From assembly GCA_964504335.1 (NCBI GenBank), contig CAZDET010000029.1:1-58307 (forward strand): 58,307 bases of DNA, in the 5' to 3' direction. The position numbers and the translations under genes are program-made. Below the pieces are notes generated by a model. It ran no database searches. It saw only the letters and a program-made list of their open reading frames with translations, and was not told the DNA's origin. Origin of the DNA: CAZDET01 sp964504335 (lineage in GTDB: Bacteria; Bacteroidota; Bacteroidia; Chitinophagales; Saprospiraceae). Shown here in pieces: positions 48,194 to 56,817 of the stretch. Positions within the stretch are counted from its first letter, which is position 1; each line of letters starts with the position of its first letter.

Positions 48194-49078
48194 TCAGCGA
48201 AAATTCGCAGTCACCCCAATAATCGGCCCAAAGTCGCCACCCAGATCATCTCGCCCCAATGTAGGTAAATACAAGCGGGAAATCGCCCCGTCCAAATAAA
48301 GTGCGTTCTCACACCCAAAGTAATCCCGAAAGAGGCTGGCAAAATCGTATAAATTGACTGGCCGGCGCGAGATGGCAAAAACCAGCCTATGGGCATCAAT
48401 GACGCCCACCCCGTTGCGGATATGCAAATTGGAAGAGCCCTTCCGAAATACGGGATGCAACTGCCCATCAATCACTAGCATAGGGCCGGATTGCGTCGCA
48501 AACCGGACGGCTGGCCGCAGGGTGTCAAACTGGATCGTCGTTGAAATACCCGCCCGCCCGAGGCTATCGATGAAAAAGACGCCATTGGGCTGCAAATAAA
48601 AATTGCCGTAGGCCTCCTGCACGGTATCGAGCGGAGTGAGCTGACGGCCATCCTCCACGTAGAGCCCCTGCGGGGAACGATCGGGGCGGTACATCCCGCC
48701 GTTCATGGCAAACAGCAGTTTATTTCCCTGCGCTTCTACTACCTGTTTGAGCTTTCCCAGATTGCGGATGGGGCGCTTTTGATTATTCAGGAATAGGGCC
48801 AAATCCCGCTCCCGGATATCGACGATGTAAATATCGAATGTATTATTGTAGCGCTCCAGGGAAAAAGCAAGGTCAGGGGCGCTCCATTCCGAGAAATTGG
48901 GGCCGCGGAATTCCAGCAGACGGGCCTGCAACCGGTCGAGCGAATCTTTTAACACTTTTACTTCCTGTTCGAGTACCGTGGCTTTCCCTCTGTGATAAAA
49001 GGGAAATTGGGCCTGTGCCATTTCGGCCAACAAGCAGGTTAGAATCAGACCAAGCAGAAGTGGTTTCATTTTTGTCAT
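48194..49078 (-). CDS. Phosphodiester glycosidase (NAGPA/YigE-type), secreted
   Basis: The 294-residue protein has a signal peptide (core LLLGLILTCLLAEMAQA), a short coiled coil at 35-57, and a NAGPA-like domain from about 80 to the end. Family motifs are NGGMY at 126-130, YLQPNGVFFID around 161-171, QSGP at 196-199, RNGVG at 221-225 and YLDGAIS at 261-267. The human homologue removes N-acetylglucosamine from a phosphodiester; bacterial relatives (COG3698) are periplasmic or surface proteins with unknown substrates. It overlaps the upstream gene by ATGA, so the two are translationally coupled. It is the last of five NAGPA-like genes of the operon. Confidence 0.85.
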   Translation of the reverse strand: MTKMKPLLLGLILTCLLAEMAQAQFPFYHRGKATVLEQEVKVLKDSLDRLQARLLEFRGPNFSEWSAPDLAFSLERYNNTFDIYIVDIRERDLALFLNNQKRPIRNLGKLKQVVEAQGNKLLFAMNGGMYRPDRSPQGLYVEDGRQLTPLDTVQEAYGNFYLQPNGVFFIDSLGRAGISTTIQFDTLRPAVRFATQSGPMLVIDGQLHPVFRKGSSNLHIRNGVGVIDAHRLVFAISRRPVNLYDFASLFRDYFGCENALYLDGAISRLYLPTLGRDDLGGDFGPIIGVTANFR

Positions 49079-49974
49079 TCTACTACGTTTGGCGGCTCGA
49101 TGAGCGCAATAATCCCCGAAAAATTAACCGCCCGGCGTTGGGTCTGCTGGTACTGCGGCACGAAAATATCCGAAATGGCTCCATCTAAATACAGCGCTTG
49201 TTCACACCCAAATTCCGTTTTAAAAAAGAGCGCAAAATCGAAAAAGTTAACCGGCGCACGGGAAATGATAAACACCGCCCGATTGCCGGCTAGTATCCCT
49301 ACGCCGCTGCGGACAAACAAGTTGGACGACCCCTCATTGAAGGCAGGGTGGATTTGCCCATGATCCAGCAACAGCGGGCCGGACTGAATGGCGTATCGAA
49401 CCTCCGGCCGACGATCGGCAAAAGCGGTTGTTTCGAGAATGTCAATTCTACCGTCCGTATCGATGTAAAACACGCCGTTTGGTTGCAGATAAAAGTTGCC
49501 ACTTCCTTCCTTCAGGTTAAGCGGCTGAATCATTTCGCCATCGACGACCGTGAGCCCGAGCGGGTGAAAGTCGGTATCGAAAATGCCGCCGTTCGTCGCA
49601 AACACCAGAGAATCGGAGGAAGCAGCCACCGCCTGCTGCACGGCCTGAAAGTTGCCGTAGCGATCTCCCGTTTCGTTTCGGTAAAAGAGGCTAAACTCGT
49701 GTATCCGTGGATCGAAGATGAAGGCGTCGAAATACTGCTGCCGAAATTCAATCCCGGGTTGGAAGGGGGGCGCTGTAGGAGGTATGCCCGAAGTATCCAC
49801 CGAAATGTCTCCTGAAGAATCGAGCGGAATGGGAAGATGATCGAGCGAATCAGGTGCCACCAACCGGGAGGCTTCCGCCCCGGACCCATCCTGCAACTGG
49901 AACAACCCGACCAATAAAATGGCTACCACGAGGAGGAGGCCTCCCACCACGATCCATTCCGATTGGTATCTCAT
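49075..49974 (-). CDS. Phosphodiester glycosidase (NAGPA/YigE-type), membrane anchored
   Basis: The 299-residue protein has an N-terminal membrane helix (WIVVGGLLLVVAILLVGLF) without a clear signal-peptidase site, followed by an acidic Ser/Pro-rich linker (30-75). The NAGPA-like domain then shows TNGG at 127-130, YLQPNGVFYID at about 162-172, QSGP at 197-200, RSGVG at 222-226 and YLDGAIS at 262-268, the same spacing as the downstream paralogue. It should face the periplasm. The start lies one base after the stop of the LamG gene, and the end overlaps the next gene by four bases. Confidence 0.85.
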   Translation of the reverse strand: MRYQSEWIVVGGLLLVVAILLVGLFQLQDGSGAEASRLVAPDSLDHLPIPLDSSGDISVDTSGIPPTAPPFQPGIEFRQQYFDAFIFDPRIHEFSLFYRNETGDRYGNFQAVQQAVAASSDSLVFATNGGIFDTDFHPLGLTVVDGEMIQPLNLKEGSGNFYLQPNGVFYIDTDGRIDILETTAFADRRPEVRYAIQSGPLLLDHGQIHPAFNEGSSNLFVRSGVGILAGNRAVFIISRAPVNFFDFALFFKTEFGCEQALYLDGAISDIFVPQYQQTQRRAVNFSGIIALIEPPNVVE

Positions 49975-49975
49975 A

Positions 49976-51751
49976 TTAGTAGCTTAAACGAACGGCCCCG
50001 CTCTTGCCGATGAGTGAGGAAACAATCACTTTCTGAACCAACCCCTGCGCGTCGTGGATTTCCATTGTCATAGTATTGGGTGGCACCCTCCCGACGTTCC
50101 AGGCACGCGAAATCAGCAGGTAATTTCCGCCCGGCTGCAAAGGAGGAAGGGCCCGTACCACCTCTCCCCCACCGGGGGAACGCAATTTGGTTTTGTCGAC
50201 CACCACCTGATCATTCAGAAATACGGAGACGATATCCCCGTCCATTTGCTTGTGGTCGTAGCAAATGATCTTGACGTTAGAAGATCGAACCTGAACCGTT
50301 TCGGTAACCTCGACCTCACCCACGCTCGGGTCGACTGGTGGCAGCGGGGCTCCCACTGCTACTGTTGCCGGGGTGGAAGGCGGAGACACTGCCGGCTGGT
50401 AGTTCACGATCCCTACCTCACTATCTTGCCCGTCGGGATTGGTGGCGCGGATTTGGGCAATGTTGTTGCCGGGAATTAATCGAACGGGTGCCGAAAACAG
50501 CCCCGTAGCCGGTTTAAACTCAAAATTGGAAATAATCTTTCCGTTGTACTGGAATTCAACCCCGGATCGATCCTTTACAAAATCAATTTTCGCTTTTATG
50601 GTGAAGGTTTCCTGTAGGTGCCGGGCAGGGCTGGTAGGCGGATTGATAAAGGTGACGTTGGGAGGTTGCCGCGTCGGCTGATACGTTACAATAGCCAGAT
50701 CGGAATCCGTTCCGTCGGGGTTCGTTCCAATGATTTCGAAAAGATTATTACCGGGGTTCAATGGCTGTGGGCTGCTAAAAGCCCCAGTCGCAGGATCGTA
50801 GGTAAAATCATCCGATGGGAGGCCGTTGATGCGAAAGGTGACGTCCTCCCGATTTGGCACGTGCTGAATCCTCGCCTGAATCGTCTCGCTCGGATTAGGG
50901 CTGGCTTGGGGGCTGTTCGCTGGCTGCACAATCCGGACGAGAGGGGGGGTGGGTGTGGGATTGGGTGTGAGTGTGAGTGTGGGGGTGGGGGATTCGGGTG
51001 TGGCGGCTACGGGCTCGGGAGGGCAAGCGTTGGGGGCATTTTCTTCTGACCGATCCTGGAAGCTGCGTCGGATTTCACGTTGTGTAAGGGCGCGATTATA
51101 AATGCGCAATTCGTCCAGGCTGCCGGAAAAGTATTCTTCTACCCCGGGCACATCGCGACCGATTTCCAGCGGATCGGTATTGGAAACCAGGTACCCGCTG
51201 TAGGGAAAAACGAATACTTCCTGTGCGTCCAAATACCCGCGCACGCTGAAACCATCGTATACCATCGCGTAGTGGTGCCAGGTATTGAGCGAAATATCGA
51301 CATTCAGGTTTTCGGTGAATTCCGTATTTATCGACAAGGTGACGCGCGTTACTTGCAGGCGGTAGTGCGGGCTGCTCACCGTTTCGGCGGCCAGGTCCGA
51401 TTTACAGCACACGGTCAGCCATTTGAGATCGCCCGACCCTTGGTTGAGCTTAAACCAGGTCATGATGGTGATCGCATCCTCCGGGCTCGATAGGCTGGGC
51501 GAAGAAGGCACCGTGATAAAGCTATTATAACCGTTGAATTCGGCCGCGCCGCAGGCATTGCCAAAGCGGTCTTCGCCGTACTGAAGCCCCCCGACCGCAG
51601 TGCCGTTGTTGCCGTTACCACTGCTATCTTCCGCGTCGTTGTTGAACAAATATTCGGCAACCAACTCCGAGGAGGCCTGCGTTTGCACGTGCAAAGGCAG
51701 TAATACTACCAACAGACAGGCGAAATAGCTGTACAATGAATATGGTCTCAT
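49976..51751 (-). CDS. Secreted LamG and Ig-like multidomain protein with a C-terminal DGD domain
   Basis: The 591-residue protein has a signal peptide (LVVLLPLHVQTQA). A LamG/concanavalin-like domain covers about 30-240 (AEFNGYNSFITVP; WHHYAMVYDG; GSLDELRIYNRALTQREI). A Thr/Pro linker follows at 250-281, then two Ig-like repeats at 282-360 and 363-443 that each end in G-T/A-N-P-D-G. A C-terminal domain at about 488-591 has the invariant DGD at 504-506 in YDHKQMDGDIVSVFLN and an NVGRVPPNT turn. LamG domains bind glycans or calcium and proteins. The C-terminal domain also occurs in the operon's barrel protein. It is likely a surface adhesin of the system. Confidence 0.8.
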   Translation of the reverse strand: MRPYSLYSYFACLLVVLLPLHVQTQASSELVAEYLFNNDAEDSSGNGNNGTAVGGLQYGEDRFGNACGAAEFNGYNSFITVPSSPSLSSPEDAITIMTWFKLNQGSGDLKWLTVCCKSDLAAETVSSPHYRLQVTRVTLSINTEFTENLNVDISLNTWHHYAMVYDGFSVRGYLDAQEVFVFPYSGYLVSNTDPLEIGRDVPGVEEYFSGSLDELRIYNRALTQREIRRSFQDRSEENAPNACPPEPVAATPESPTPTLTLTPNPTPTPPLVRIVQPANSPQASPNPSETIQARIQHVPNREDVTFRINGLPSDDFTYDPATGAFSSPQPLNPGNNLFEIIGTNPDGTDSDLAIVTYQPTRQPPNVTFINPPTSPARHLQETFTIKAKIDFVKDRSGVEFQYNGKIISNFEFKPATGLFSAPVRLIPGNNIAQIRATNPDGQDSEVGIVNYQPAVSPPSTPATVAVGAPLPPVDPSVGEVEVTETVQVRSSNVKIICYDHKQMDGDIVSVFLNDQVVVDKTKLRSPGGGEVVRALPPLQPGGNYLLISRAWNVGRVPPNTMTMEIHDAQGLVQKVIVSSLIGKSGAVRLSY

Positions 51752-51763
51752 GCTTTGTCCACT

Positions 51764-52732
51764 TTATTTAAATAAACCAATCATAGGCCCAAGCCGGCCG
51801 CTGCGGTCGTTCAGCTGAAGTGCAGGGCAATACACCCTGGAGATCGTACCGTCCAGAAACAAGGCATCCGAACAACCCAGTGCGGATTTGAAGAGTAGTG
51901 CGAAATCGTGAAAGGTGACGGGGTATTTTGAAATGGCAAACAGCACGTACTGTCCGTCTCTTACCCCCACGCCGTTTCGAATAAACCGATTATTCGACCC
52001 CGGATTAAAGGCCCCGTTGATTTCGCCCTTGCGGACGAGCATAGGCCCGGATTGAGTAGCCGCTACAAGATAGGGGTGCTGCCGCCGAAAGGCAGGATAC
52101 ACCTGAGATTCCAGAATATACGGAATACCGGAAGCACCGATACAAAAGACCCCATTGGGAGGAAGGAAAAAATTTCCCGATCGGTTCTTTACACCCGACA
52201 CATCAATGAATGGATGCTGTGTCACTCCATTGCTGATCAACAATCCCTTTGGCACGCCGTCCGGTTGATACATTCCGGCGTTCATGGCAAAAAGCAACTG
52301 GCGATTGCCGGCCTTTGCCAGCCGGTTCAGCCCTTCAAAATTGGAGATGACCGCCCGATTGCCGTAGGGAAAGCGCCAAAAACAATCCAGTGAGAGAGAA
52401 GGCGCTTTTGTATTAACGACAAAAACCTGGAACTCATTACCGTACAGGTAAATTCGGGTAGCGTAGAATTCGCTCAGTCTGTACAAGGCATTTTCGATTC
52501 GGTTGCGCCAAACGCCCGCCTGACGCATTTTCTCGGCTACCCGATCATCGACGGCTCTACTTGAAACACCCGACAGTTGGTCGCGCAGAGTTTGATTTTC
52601 CCGGCGCAAACGCTCGTTTTCCGCCCGGCAATCCTCTAATTCCCGGGCAAGTGGAGAGACGGCGCTGCCTGGTGGTTGGCCGTACACCCCCCCACCGAGT
52701 AGGCAGAGCATCATCCACAGGGCGATTTTCAT
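51764..52732 (-). CDS. Phosphodiester glycosidase (NAGPA/YigE-type), secreted
   Basis: From ATG 52732 the protein has 322 residues and a signal peptide (MKIALWMMLCLLGGGVYGQ). A coiled coil (28-55, CRAENERLRRENQTLRDQL) precedes the NAGPA-like domain. The first motif is NAGMY at 151-155, where both paralogues have N-G-G; the others are intact: LPPNGVFCIG, QSGP at 227-230, RNGVG at 252-256 and LFLDGTIS at 291-298. The start overlaps the upstream stop as ATGA, which supports it over a longer frame that begins at 52903 inside the upstream gene. Confidence 0.82.
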   Translation of the reverse strand: MKIALWMMLCLLGGGVYGQPPGSAVSPLARELEDCRAENERLRRENQTLRDQLSGVSSRAVDDRVAEKMRQAGVWRNRIENALYRLSEFYATRIYLYGNEFQVFVVNTKAPSLSLDCFWRFPYGNRAVISNFEGLNRLAKAGNRQLLFAMNAGMYQPDGVPKGLLISNGVTQHPFIDVSGVKNRSGNFFLPPNGVFCIGASGIPYILESQVYPAFRRQHPYLVAATQSGPMLVRKGEINGAFNPGSNNRFIRNGVGVRDGQYVLFAISKYPVTFHDFALLFKSALGCSDALFLDGTISRVYCPALQLNDRSGRLGPMIGLFK

Positions 52733-53442
52733 GAGCTGAGGGTTTCTTTTCTGTTTCGCTTTCGAATCCAGAAAATGGGAATTAACAAAAGGAGCAGCCC
52801 CGTCCCACCGGCCGTTAGGGTGACGTGTAAATACGTACCAGTCAGTTTGCGCAGGACATACTCGTATCGACCATCTTTCAAATATTGAATCAGTTTCGTC
52901 CAATTGCTCACCGGCACGTTAATGCTGTATTGATTATCGGCCAGGAACTGCCGGATGTATTCCATTTTTTCGTCGGATTGCCGGTAAGCTCCGCCATCGA
53001 TGCGAGCCTGGAGGCTGTCCGCGATGGCTCCGAGGTACATCTTCCCGATGGCGCGATAGACGATAATGCTGTCGGGCAGATAGTAGTTACTATTGCGGAG
53101 CAACGCTCCGAATTGCAATTGTTGGCGAGTGCGTTCGAATGAATCTAAGGCTACGGGTTTCTGCTGCAACTGATGCTGAAATAGGCCCAATAACCTCCGG
53201 TTTCCATTTTCGCCGTGTTGATCGAACCACTGCCGAATAGCCTCCAGCGCTCGTACATCGCGGGGGTCTTCGAGGCTGGCCACCAGTTGATCATAGGGCC
53301 AATCGATGGGTGCTGCTTGTTGGGCTTCCCACAACGAATCCAGCAATTGGAGGGTCCGGCCCGCACTTCCGGCGGCCGGATAGCTACTTAGAACGACGAG
53401 TGTTGTGATGGCACTGAGTAGAAGGAGTGTTCGCTTACGCAT
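52729..53442 (-). CDS. Exported C-terminally anchored protein (second copy)
   Basis: The 237-residue protein has a signal peptide (RTLLLLSAITTLVVLSSYPAAGSA), a helical domain, and a C-terminal membrane helix at about 205-226 followed by a basic tail (WIRKRNRKE). It is related to the 240-residue protein at 56818-57540: both have a D-S-x-x-x-Y segment, then F/Y-x-V-P/R-V-S and a G-x-x-x-Y-V-L-x-K/R block just before the anchor. No enzymatic motif is seen. Its domain should lie in the periplasm. It overlaps the next gene by ATGA. Confidence 0.7.
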   Translation of the reverse strand: MRKRTLLLLSAITTLVVLSSYPAAGSAGRTLQLLDSLWEAQQAAPIDWPYDQLVASLEDPRDVRALEAIRQWFDQHGENGNRRLLGLFQHQLQQKPVALDSFERTRQQLQFGALLRNSNYYLPDSIIVYRAIGKMYLGAIADSLQARIDGGAYRQSDEKMEYIRQFLADNQYSINVPVSNWTKLIQYLKDGRYEYVLRKLTGTYLHVTLTAGGTGLLLLLIPIFWIRKRNRKETLSS

Positions 53443-53508
53443 GGAGGATGGTCCTGGATGGTGCTGTTATCTGGTTTCAAGGATCGCAAAATGCATCGGT
53501 GTAGGCAG

Positions 53509-54435
53509 CTACTCGTAGTAGTACGCCAACATGTTGGTGAGGGCCTCCCGCTGGTCATTATTCGAGGCGGTGAAGTACCCCCCCTCGCAATTGCGGACAC
53601 CCTCCCCCGAGCTGAATACGTCGCAGGCACCGGTATCCAGATTCACAGCGGCAATGATCTCCATATTGAGGTCGTCATTCACCACCTGCTTAATCGCCTG
53701 AGTAGCGACGTACAGGCGATAGTTCTTGCGCAGGTAAACCAGACCGTGGTAGATGTCGCCGTCTGCCCCCTGCCCCAGTATCAGCACCCGCCGGTAGGCC
53801 GTCGAACGGCTGCTGTTGGCATGATCCACTTTTAGTTGATTCCGGTAAATGAGTAAGTGGGTTTGAAAAACGGTCGCCTGGTTGGTAGTGGCCCAATTGA
53901 TGAACTCTTCCCGGTCGAGCAAATCCCGCACGTCCACTCTTCTATTTAATGACTGGAGATAGAGATTCCCCTCGGTAATGTCCGTTACCCGGACGCCTCC
54001 TACCGCCTCCACAATGACGAGGCCATCCATATCGGAATCGACCTTTTCGTTGACCATTTCCCCTTCATCCATTGTCAATCCCACTGGTTTATCGCGGCCC
54101 TTCAGTCCCGTGGCGTAGGCACCGCTTGAAATGAGAAAAACCGACTTCCCGCTCCGCCAGGTCGAGTAGCGATCGTGCACGACCACATTGTCTTTTTTGT
54201 GGGCAAAGTACTTGGCTTTTGCGCGCCTGCTGCGCCGGTTGATGAAAATGGCACTGCCCACCTCGTCATACTCATCGTGCACTTCGTAGGTGGTCACCTC
54301 ATCGTTGAAGTAGGAGGCACATTCCACCAACGATAGCTCTTCAATTGCATACTCCTCTTCGTTGGGCGGGCCCGGCGGGACGACAGGTGGAATGTAAAGG
54401 GTCGACAATACGGTTACTAGTGCAAAAGCCGTCAT
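53509..54435 (-). CDS. Divergent NAGPA-like exported protein (second copy)
   Basis: From the ATG at 54435 the protein has 308 residues and a signal peptide (MTAFALVTVLSTLYIPPVVP); a start at 54489 would add 18 residues before it. It is a close relative of the 301-residue protein at 55900-56805 with the same landmarks at nearly the same positions: SGAY 104-107, GLTMDEG 119-125, FQTHLL 190-195, NLDTGACDV 255-263. The motif order resembles the NAGPA paralogues (NGG - GLxVxxG - QSGPLL - LDGA), so a divergent phosphodiester-glycosidase fold is inferred. Catalytic activity is uncertain. Confidence 0.6.
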   Translation of the reverse strand: MTAFALVTVLSTLYIPPVVPPGPPNEEEYAIEELSLVECASYFNDEVTTYEVHDEYDEVGSAIFINRRSRRAKAKYFAHKKDNVVVHDRYSTWRSGKSVFLISSGAYATGLKGRDKPVGLTMDEGEMVNEKVDSDMDGLVIVEAVGGVRVTDITEGNLYLQSLNRRVDVRDLLDREEFINWATTNQATVFQTHLLIYRNQLKVDHANSSRSTAYRRVLILGQGADGDIYHGLVYLRKNYRLYVATQAIKQVVNDDLNMEIIAAVNLDTGACDVFSSGEGVRNCEGGYFTASNNDQREALTNMLAYYYE

Positions 54436-54501
54436 GGTAGGGGTTCGATTTTGAGATGGATCAATAGGATATATACGGAAGACTGCCATTTTGGAAAATG
54501 G

Positions 54502-55878
54502 TCACTGCACACGCTCCATAACAAACCAATAATAGGTCCGCTCGAAGGCATCTAACTCAATCGTATTAACCTGCCCACCGGAAAGCAAGGAGATGCCGAG
54601 GGAGGTATTGCCGGTACGACCGGCGCTCTCGGTAAAGACCAGAATATGAACCTGATGCCGCCCTTGCGTCGACACCTGCAGCCGGGTTCCGGCATCCGTT
54701 AATTCTAAGTTTCGATGGGTGATGTTCCCGTCTACGCAGACCGTCACTACATCGCCGTCGCGGAGTCCGTCTTTGTGGTACAATTCAAACTCGACGAGGT
54801 CTTTATTGAATTTGAATGGAATTTCTTCTAATCGGACCTCGTCCGAGGTGGGATTGCCAAAACAGCTTCGGTAATCCGCCCGGATGGGAGCGGGTATATC
54901 TGATCTCGAGGGTGATTTGGTCGCCACTGGCTGCCTGCCTTTGCTAACAGGTCTGGTGGTTGGCCCTTTGGGCGGTCGGCTTTTTTTGGCAAATCGCCGC
55001 TGCTGCCGGGTAGTCGCCACTTTTTTGGATCGGAAAATAGGAATGGTGTATCCGAGCTCGAAGGCAACGAAATTAGCTTGATAATCGATTTGGCTGCTTC
55101 CAACGAGTACGTCCGATTGTCGGCTTTCCAAACCGGAAGTCACCAGATTATCCGACGGGGTAAAGTGGTACGAAAATCCGAATTCAAACGCATGCGCCCC
55201 GTATCGCCCAAACTGAATGAGGTATTTCAAACTGGGAGTAAGCACCAGCACATCCTCGTTTAGCTCATCAGTCAGGGTGACGGTTTCATTGGTCGCCGGG
55301 AAGAATCGGGTGCGCACATTGTTTTCGGTAATACCTTCGTAACCGGATACATCCTGCTGAAAAATCGGATCGGACACATTCGTCAGGGCGGCTCGACACC
55401 CGAGCGTAAAGAAGCTGCCGCGCCCCTTTCCCAGTGGGAAACCCAAATCCAGGCCCACGAATCGTTGATCGAAATTGATTCGTTCTCTCCAGGACCCCAG
55501 CCCGGATGCACTCGTATTGTTATTAGAGAAAAAATAAACCACCTGTGTACGCGCAAAGCCGCCGGAGAGCGTCATCAGGAATTTGGTGCCGAAGGAACGC
55601 TTAAGATGGGCGTGTGCACCAAGCGTAAAGGATGGTTGGCGTTCCATTTCGTTCCCTTCGAAATCCTCGTCAATATTGCCGACACTGTTAAAAATCGGAT
55701 AAACCGGATCGATTTCCTGCCCCGGGGATACCGTGCTGATGTTCAGGGGATATCCCATCCCGATATTCCCGTAAAATCCGATTCCGAAGGTCCGGATTTT
55801 GTGGTTGAGTTTCTGACCGCTGATCGATCCGAGCGACATTAGAAAACAAAGGAAAATGAAAATCGGCTTTGGGTACAT
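54502..55878 (-). CDS. Predicted outer-membrane beta-barrel with a C-terminal DGD domain
   Basis: The 458-residue protein has a signal peptide (IFIFLCFLMSLGSISGQ). Residues about 30-292 show amphipathic beta strands ending in aromatic residues (FGIGFYGNIGMGY, SFFTLGCRAAL, HAFEFGFSYHF, VAFELGYTIPIF), consistent with a small outer-membrane barrel. A Lys/Arg/Pro-rich linker follows at 293-340 (RQQRRFAKKSRPPKG). The last 100 residues are the same type of domain as at the end of the LamG protein, with DGD at 374-376 in YHKDGLRDGDVVTVCVDG. A barrel fused to an Ig-like tail is unusual; the linker's positive charge may bind acidic glycans. Confidence 0.7.
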   Translation of the reverse strand: MYPKPIFIFLCFLMSLGSISGQKLNHKIRTFGIGFYGNIGMGYPLNISTVSPGQEIDPVYPIFNSVGNIDEDFEGNEMERQPSFTLGAHAHLKRSFGTKFLMTLSGGFARTQVVYFFSNNNTSASGLGSWRERINFDQRFVGLDLGFPLGKGRGSFFTLGCRAALTNVSDPIFQQDVSGYEGITENNVRTRFFPATNETVTLTDELNEDVLVLTPSLKYLIQFGRYGAHAFEFGFSYHFTPSDNLVTSGLESRQSDVLVGSSQIDYQANFVAFELGYTIPIFRSKKVATTRQQRRFAKKSRPPKGPTTRPVSKGRQPVATKSPSRSDIPAPIRADYRSCFGNPTSDEVRLEEIPFKFNKDLVEFELYHKDGLRDGDVVTVCVDGNITHRNLELTDAGTRLQVSTQGRHQVHILVFTESAGRTGNTSLGISLLSGGQVNTIELDAFERTYYWFVMERVQ

Positions 55879-55899
55879 GGGGCGGAAGGTTCGAGTGAA

Positions 55900-56805
55900 T
55901 CAATTGGAAAAATGATAGGCAATCAGGTTGGTCGCTATTTTGATATCCGTCTCTCCAGTAATGTCGTAGTCGCGGCTACCGCGATCGTCGTAGAGTTCCA
56001 TGACGTTGTAGGCCCCCGTATCCAGATTAAGGAGCGCCACTACTTCCATGTTTTTTCCATCCTTCAGGTAGTAAAAAACATCGCGGGCGGCGTCGAATAG
56101 ATAGTTGTATTTCGGGATATCCACGAGCACGTGGTACACCTCGTTACGCGGCGACCGAACCAGGGCAAGAAATCGCCGCTCCCGCTTTTTCTTTCTTCCG
56201 GCTCGGGAGATCCGCAAAGTGTTTTCGTAAGCCAGGAGTTGAGTCTGAAAAATGGTTGCCCGTTTGTCGACGGCCCAGTTCATCAGGCGGACTTTATCTT
56301 CGATAACACTCACCACCTGATTGTCGATGCGCAGGTTTTTATTTTCAATATCGGATACGACAATCCCTCCGGTAGCGTATACAATCACGAGCCCATCCAT
56401 ACTGGGATCGATCGATCGGTTGACGATTCGGCCGTTATCAACGGTTAATCCGATCGTGGTGGCATTTTGGTTGTGGCCGTTCGGCAATTCATTCGAAAAC
56501 GCCCCACTGCAAACGACCACCACCTTTTTGTCCGATTTCCAGGATTGGAACCGGTCGTGTACGGTGCGGGCCCCTTCCCGAAATGCGAAATACTTGGCGT
56601 TTACCTGCTCCCCGCTGCGGTCGATCCAGACGGCATGCCCCATTTGCTGGCCTTCCTTAAGCAATCGGAACACATTGACCTTCTCCGAGTGGGAAGATCG
56701 GATATAGACTTCCTCCAGGCTCTCTACTGTTGGGGGAGGCCCGGCATACCAGGTACCGGTGAATGGGAAGATGGTGAGGCAAAGTATCAGTGCATTCAGA
56801 TTCAT
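55900..56805 (-). CDS. Divergent NAGPA-like exported protein (first copy)
   Basis: The 301-residue protein has a short signal peptide (ALILCLTIFPFTGTWYA). A domain with SGAF at 100-103, GLTVDNG at 119-125, an MDGLVIV strand, FQTQLL at 186-191 and NLDTGAYNV at 250-258 follows. Compared with true NAGPA proteins the order is preserved while N-G-G became S-G-A and L-D-G-A became L-D-T-G-A. A Lys/Arg cluster (RAGRKKKRERR) lies at 201-211. Homology to the 53509 gene is clear; homology to NAGPA is inferred. It starts twelve bases behind the first anchor-protein gene. Confidence 0.6.
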   Translation of the reverse strand: MNLNALILCLTIFPFTGTWYAGPPPTVESLEEVYIRSSHSEKVNVFRLLKEGQQMGHAVWIDRSGEQVNAKYFAFREGARTVHDRFQSWKSDKKVVVVCSGAFSNELPNGHNQNATTIGLTVDNGRIVNRSIDPSMDGLVIVYATGGIVVSDIENKNLRIDNQVVSVIEDKVRLMNWAVDKRATIFQTQLLAYENTLRISRAGRKKKRERRFLALVRSPRNEVYHVLVDIPKYNYLFDAARDVFYYLKDGKNMEVVALLNLDTGAYNVMELYDDRGSRDYDITGETDIKIATNLIAYHFSN

Positions 56806-56817
56806 ACGATCGTTAAC

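Noticed and set aside
52732..52903. Upstream extension of the third NAGPA gene
   Set aside because: It would overlap the preceding gene by 170 bases and lacks a signal peptide; ATG 52732 overlaps the stop as ATGA and starts a signal peptide.
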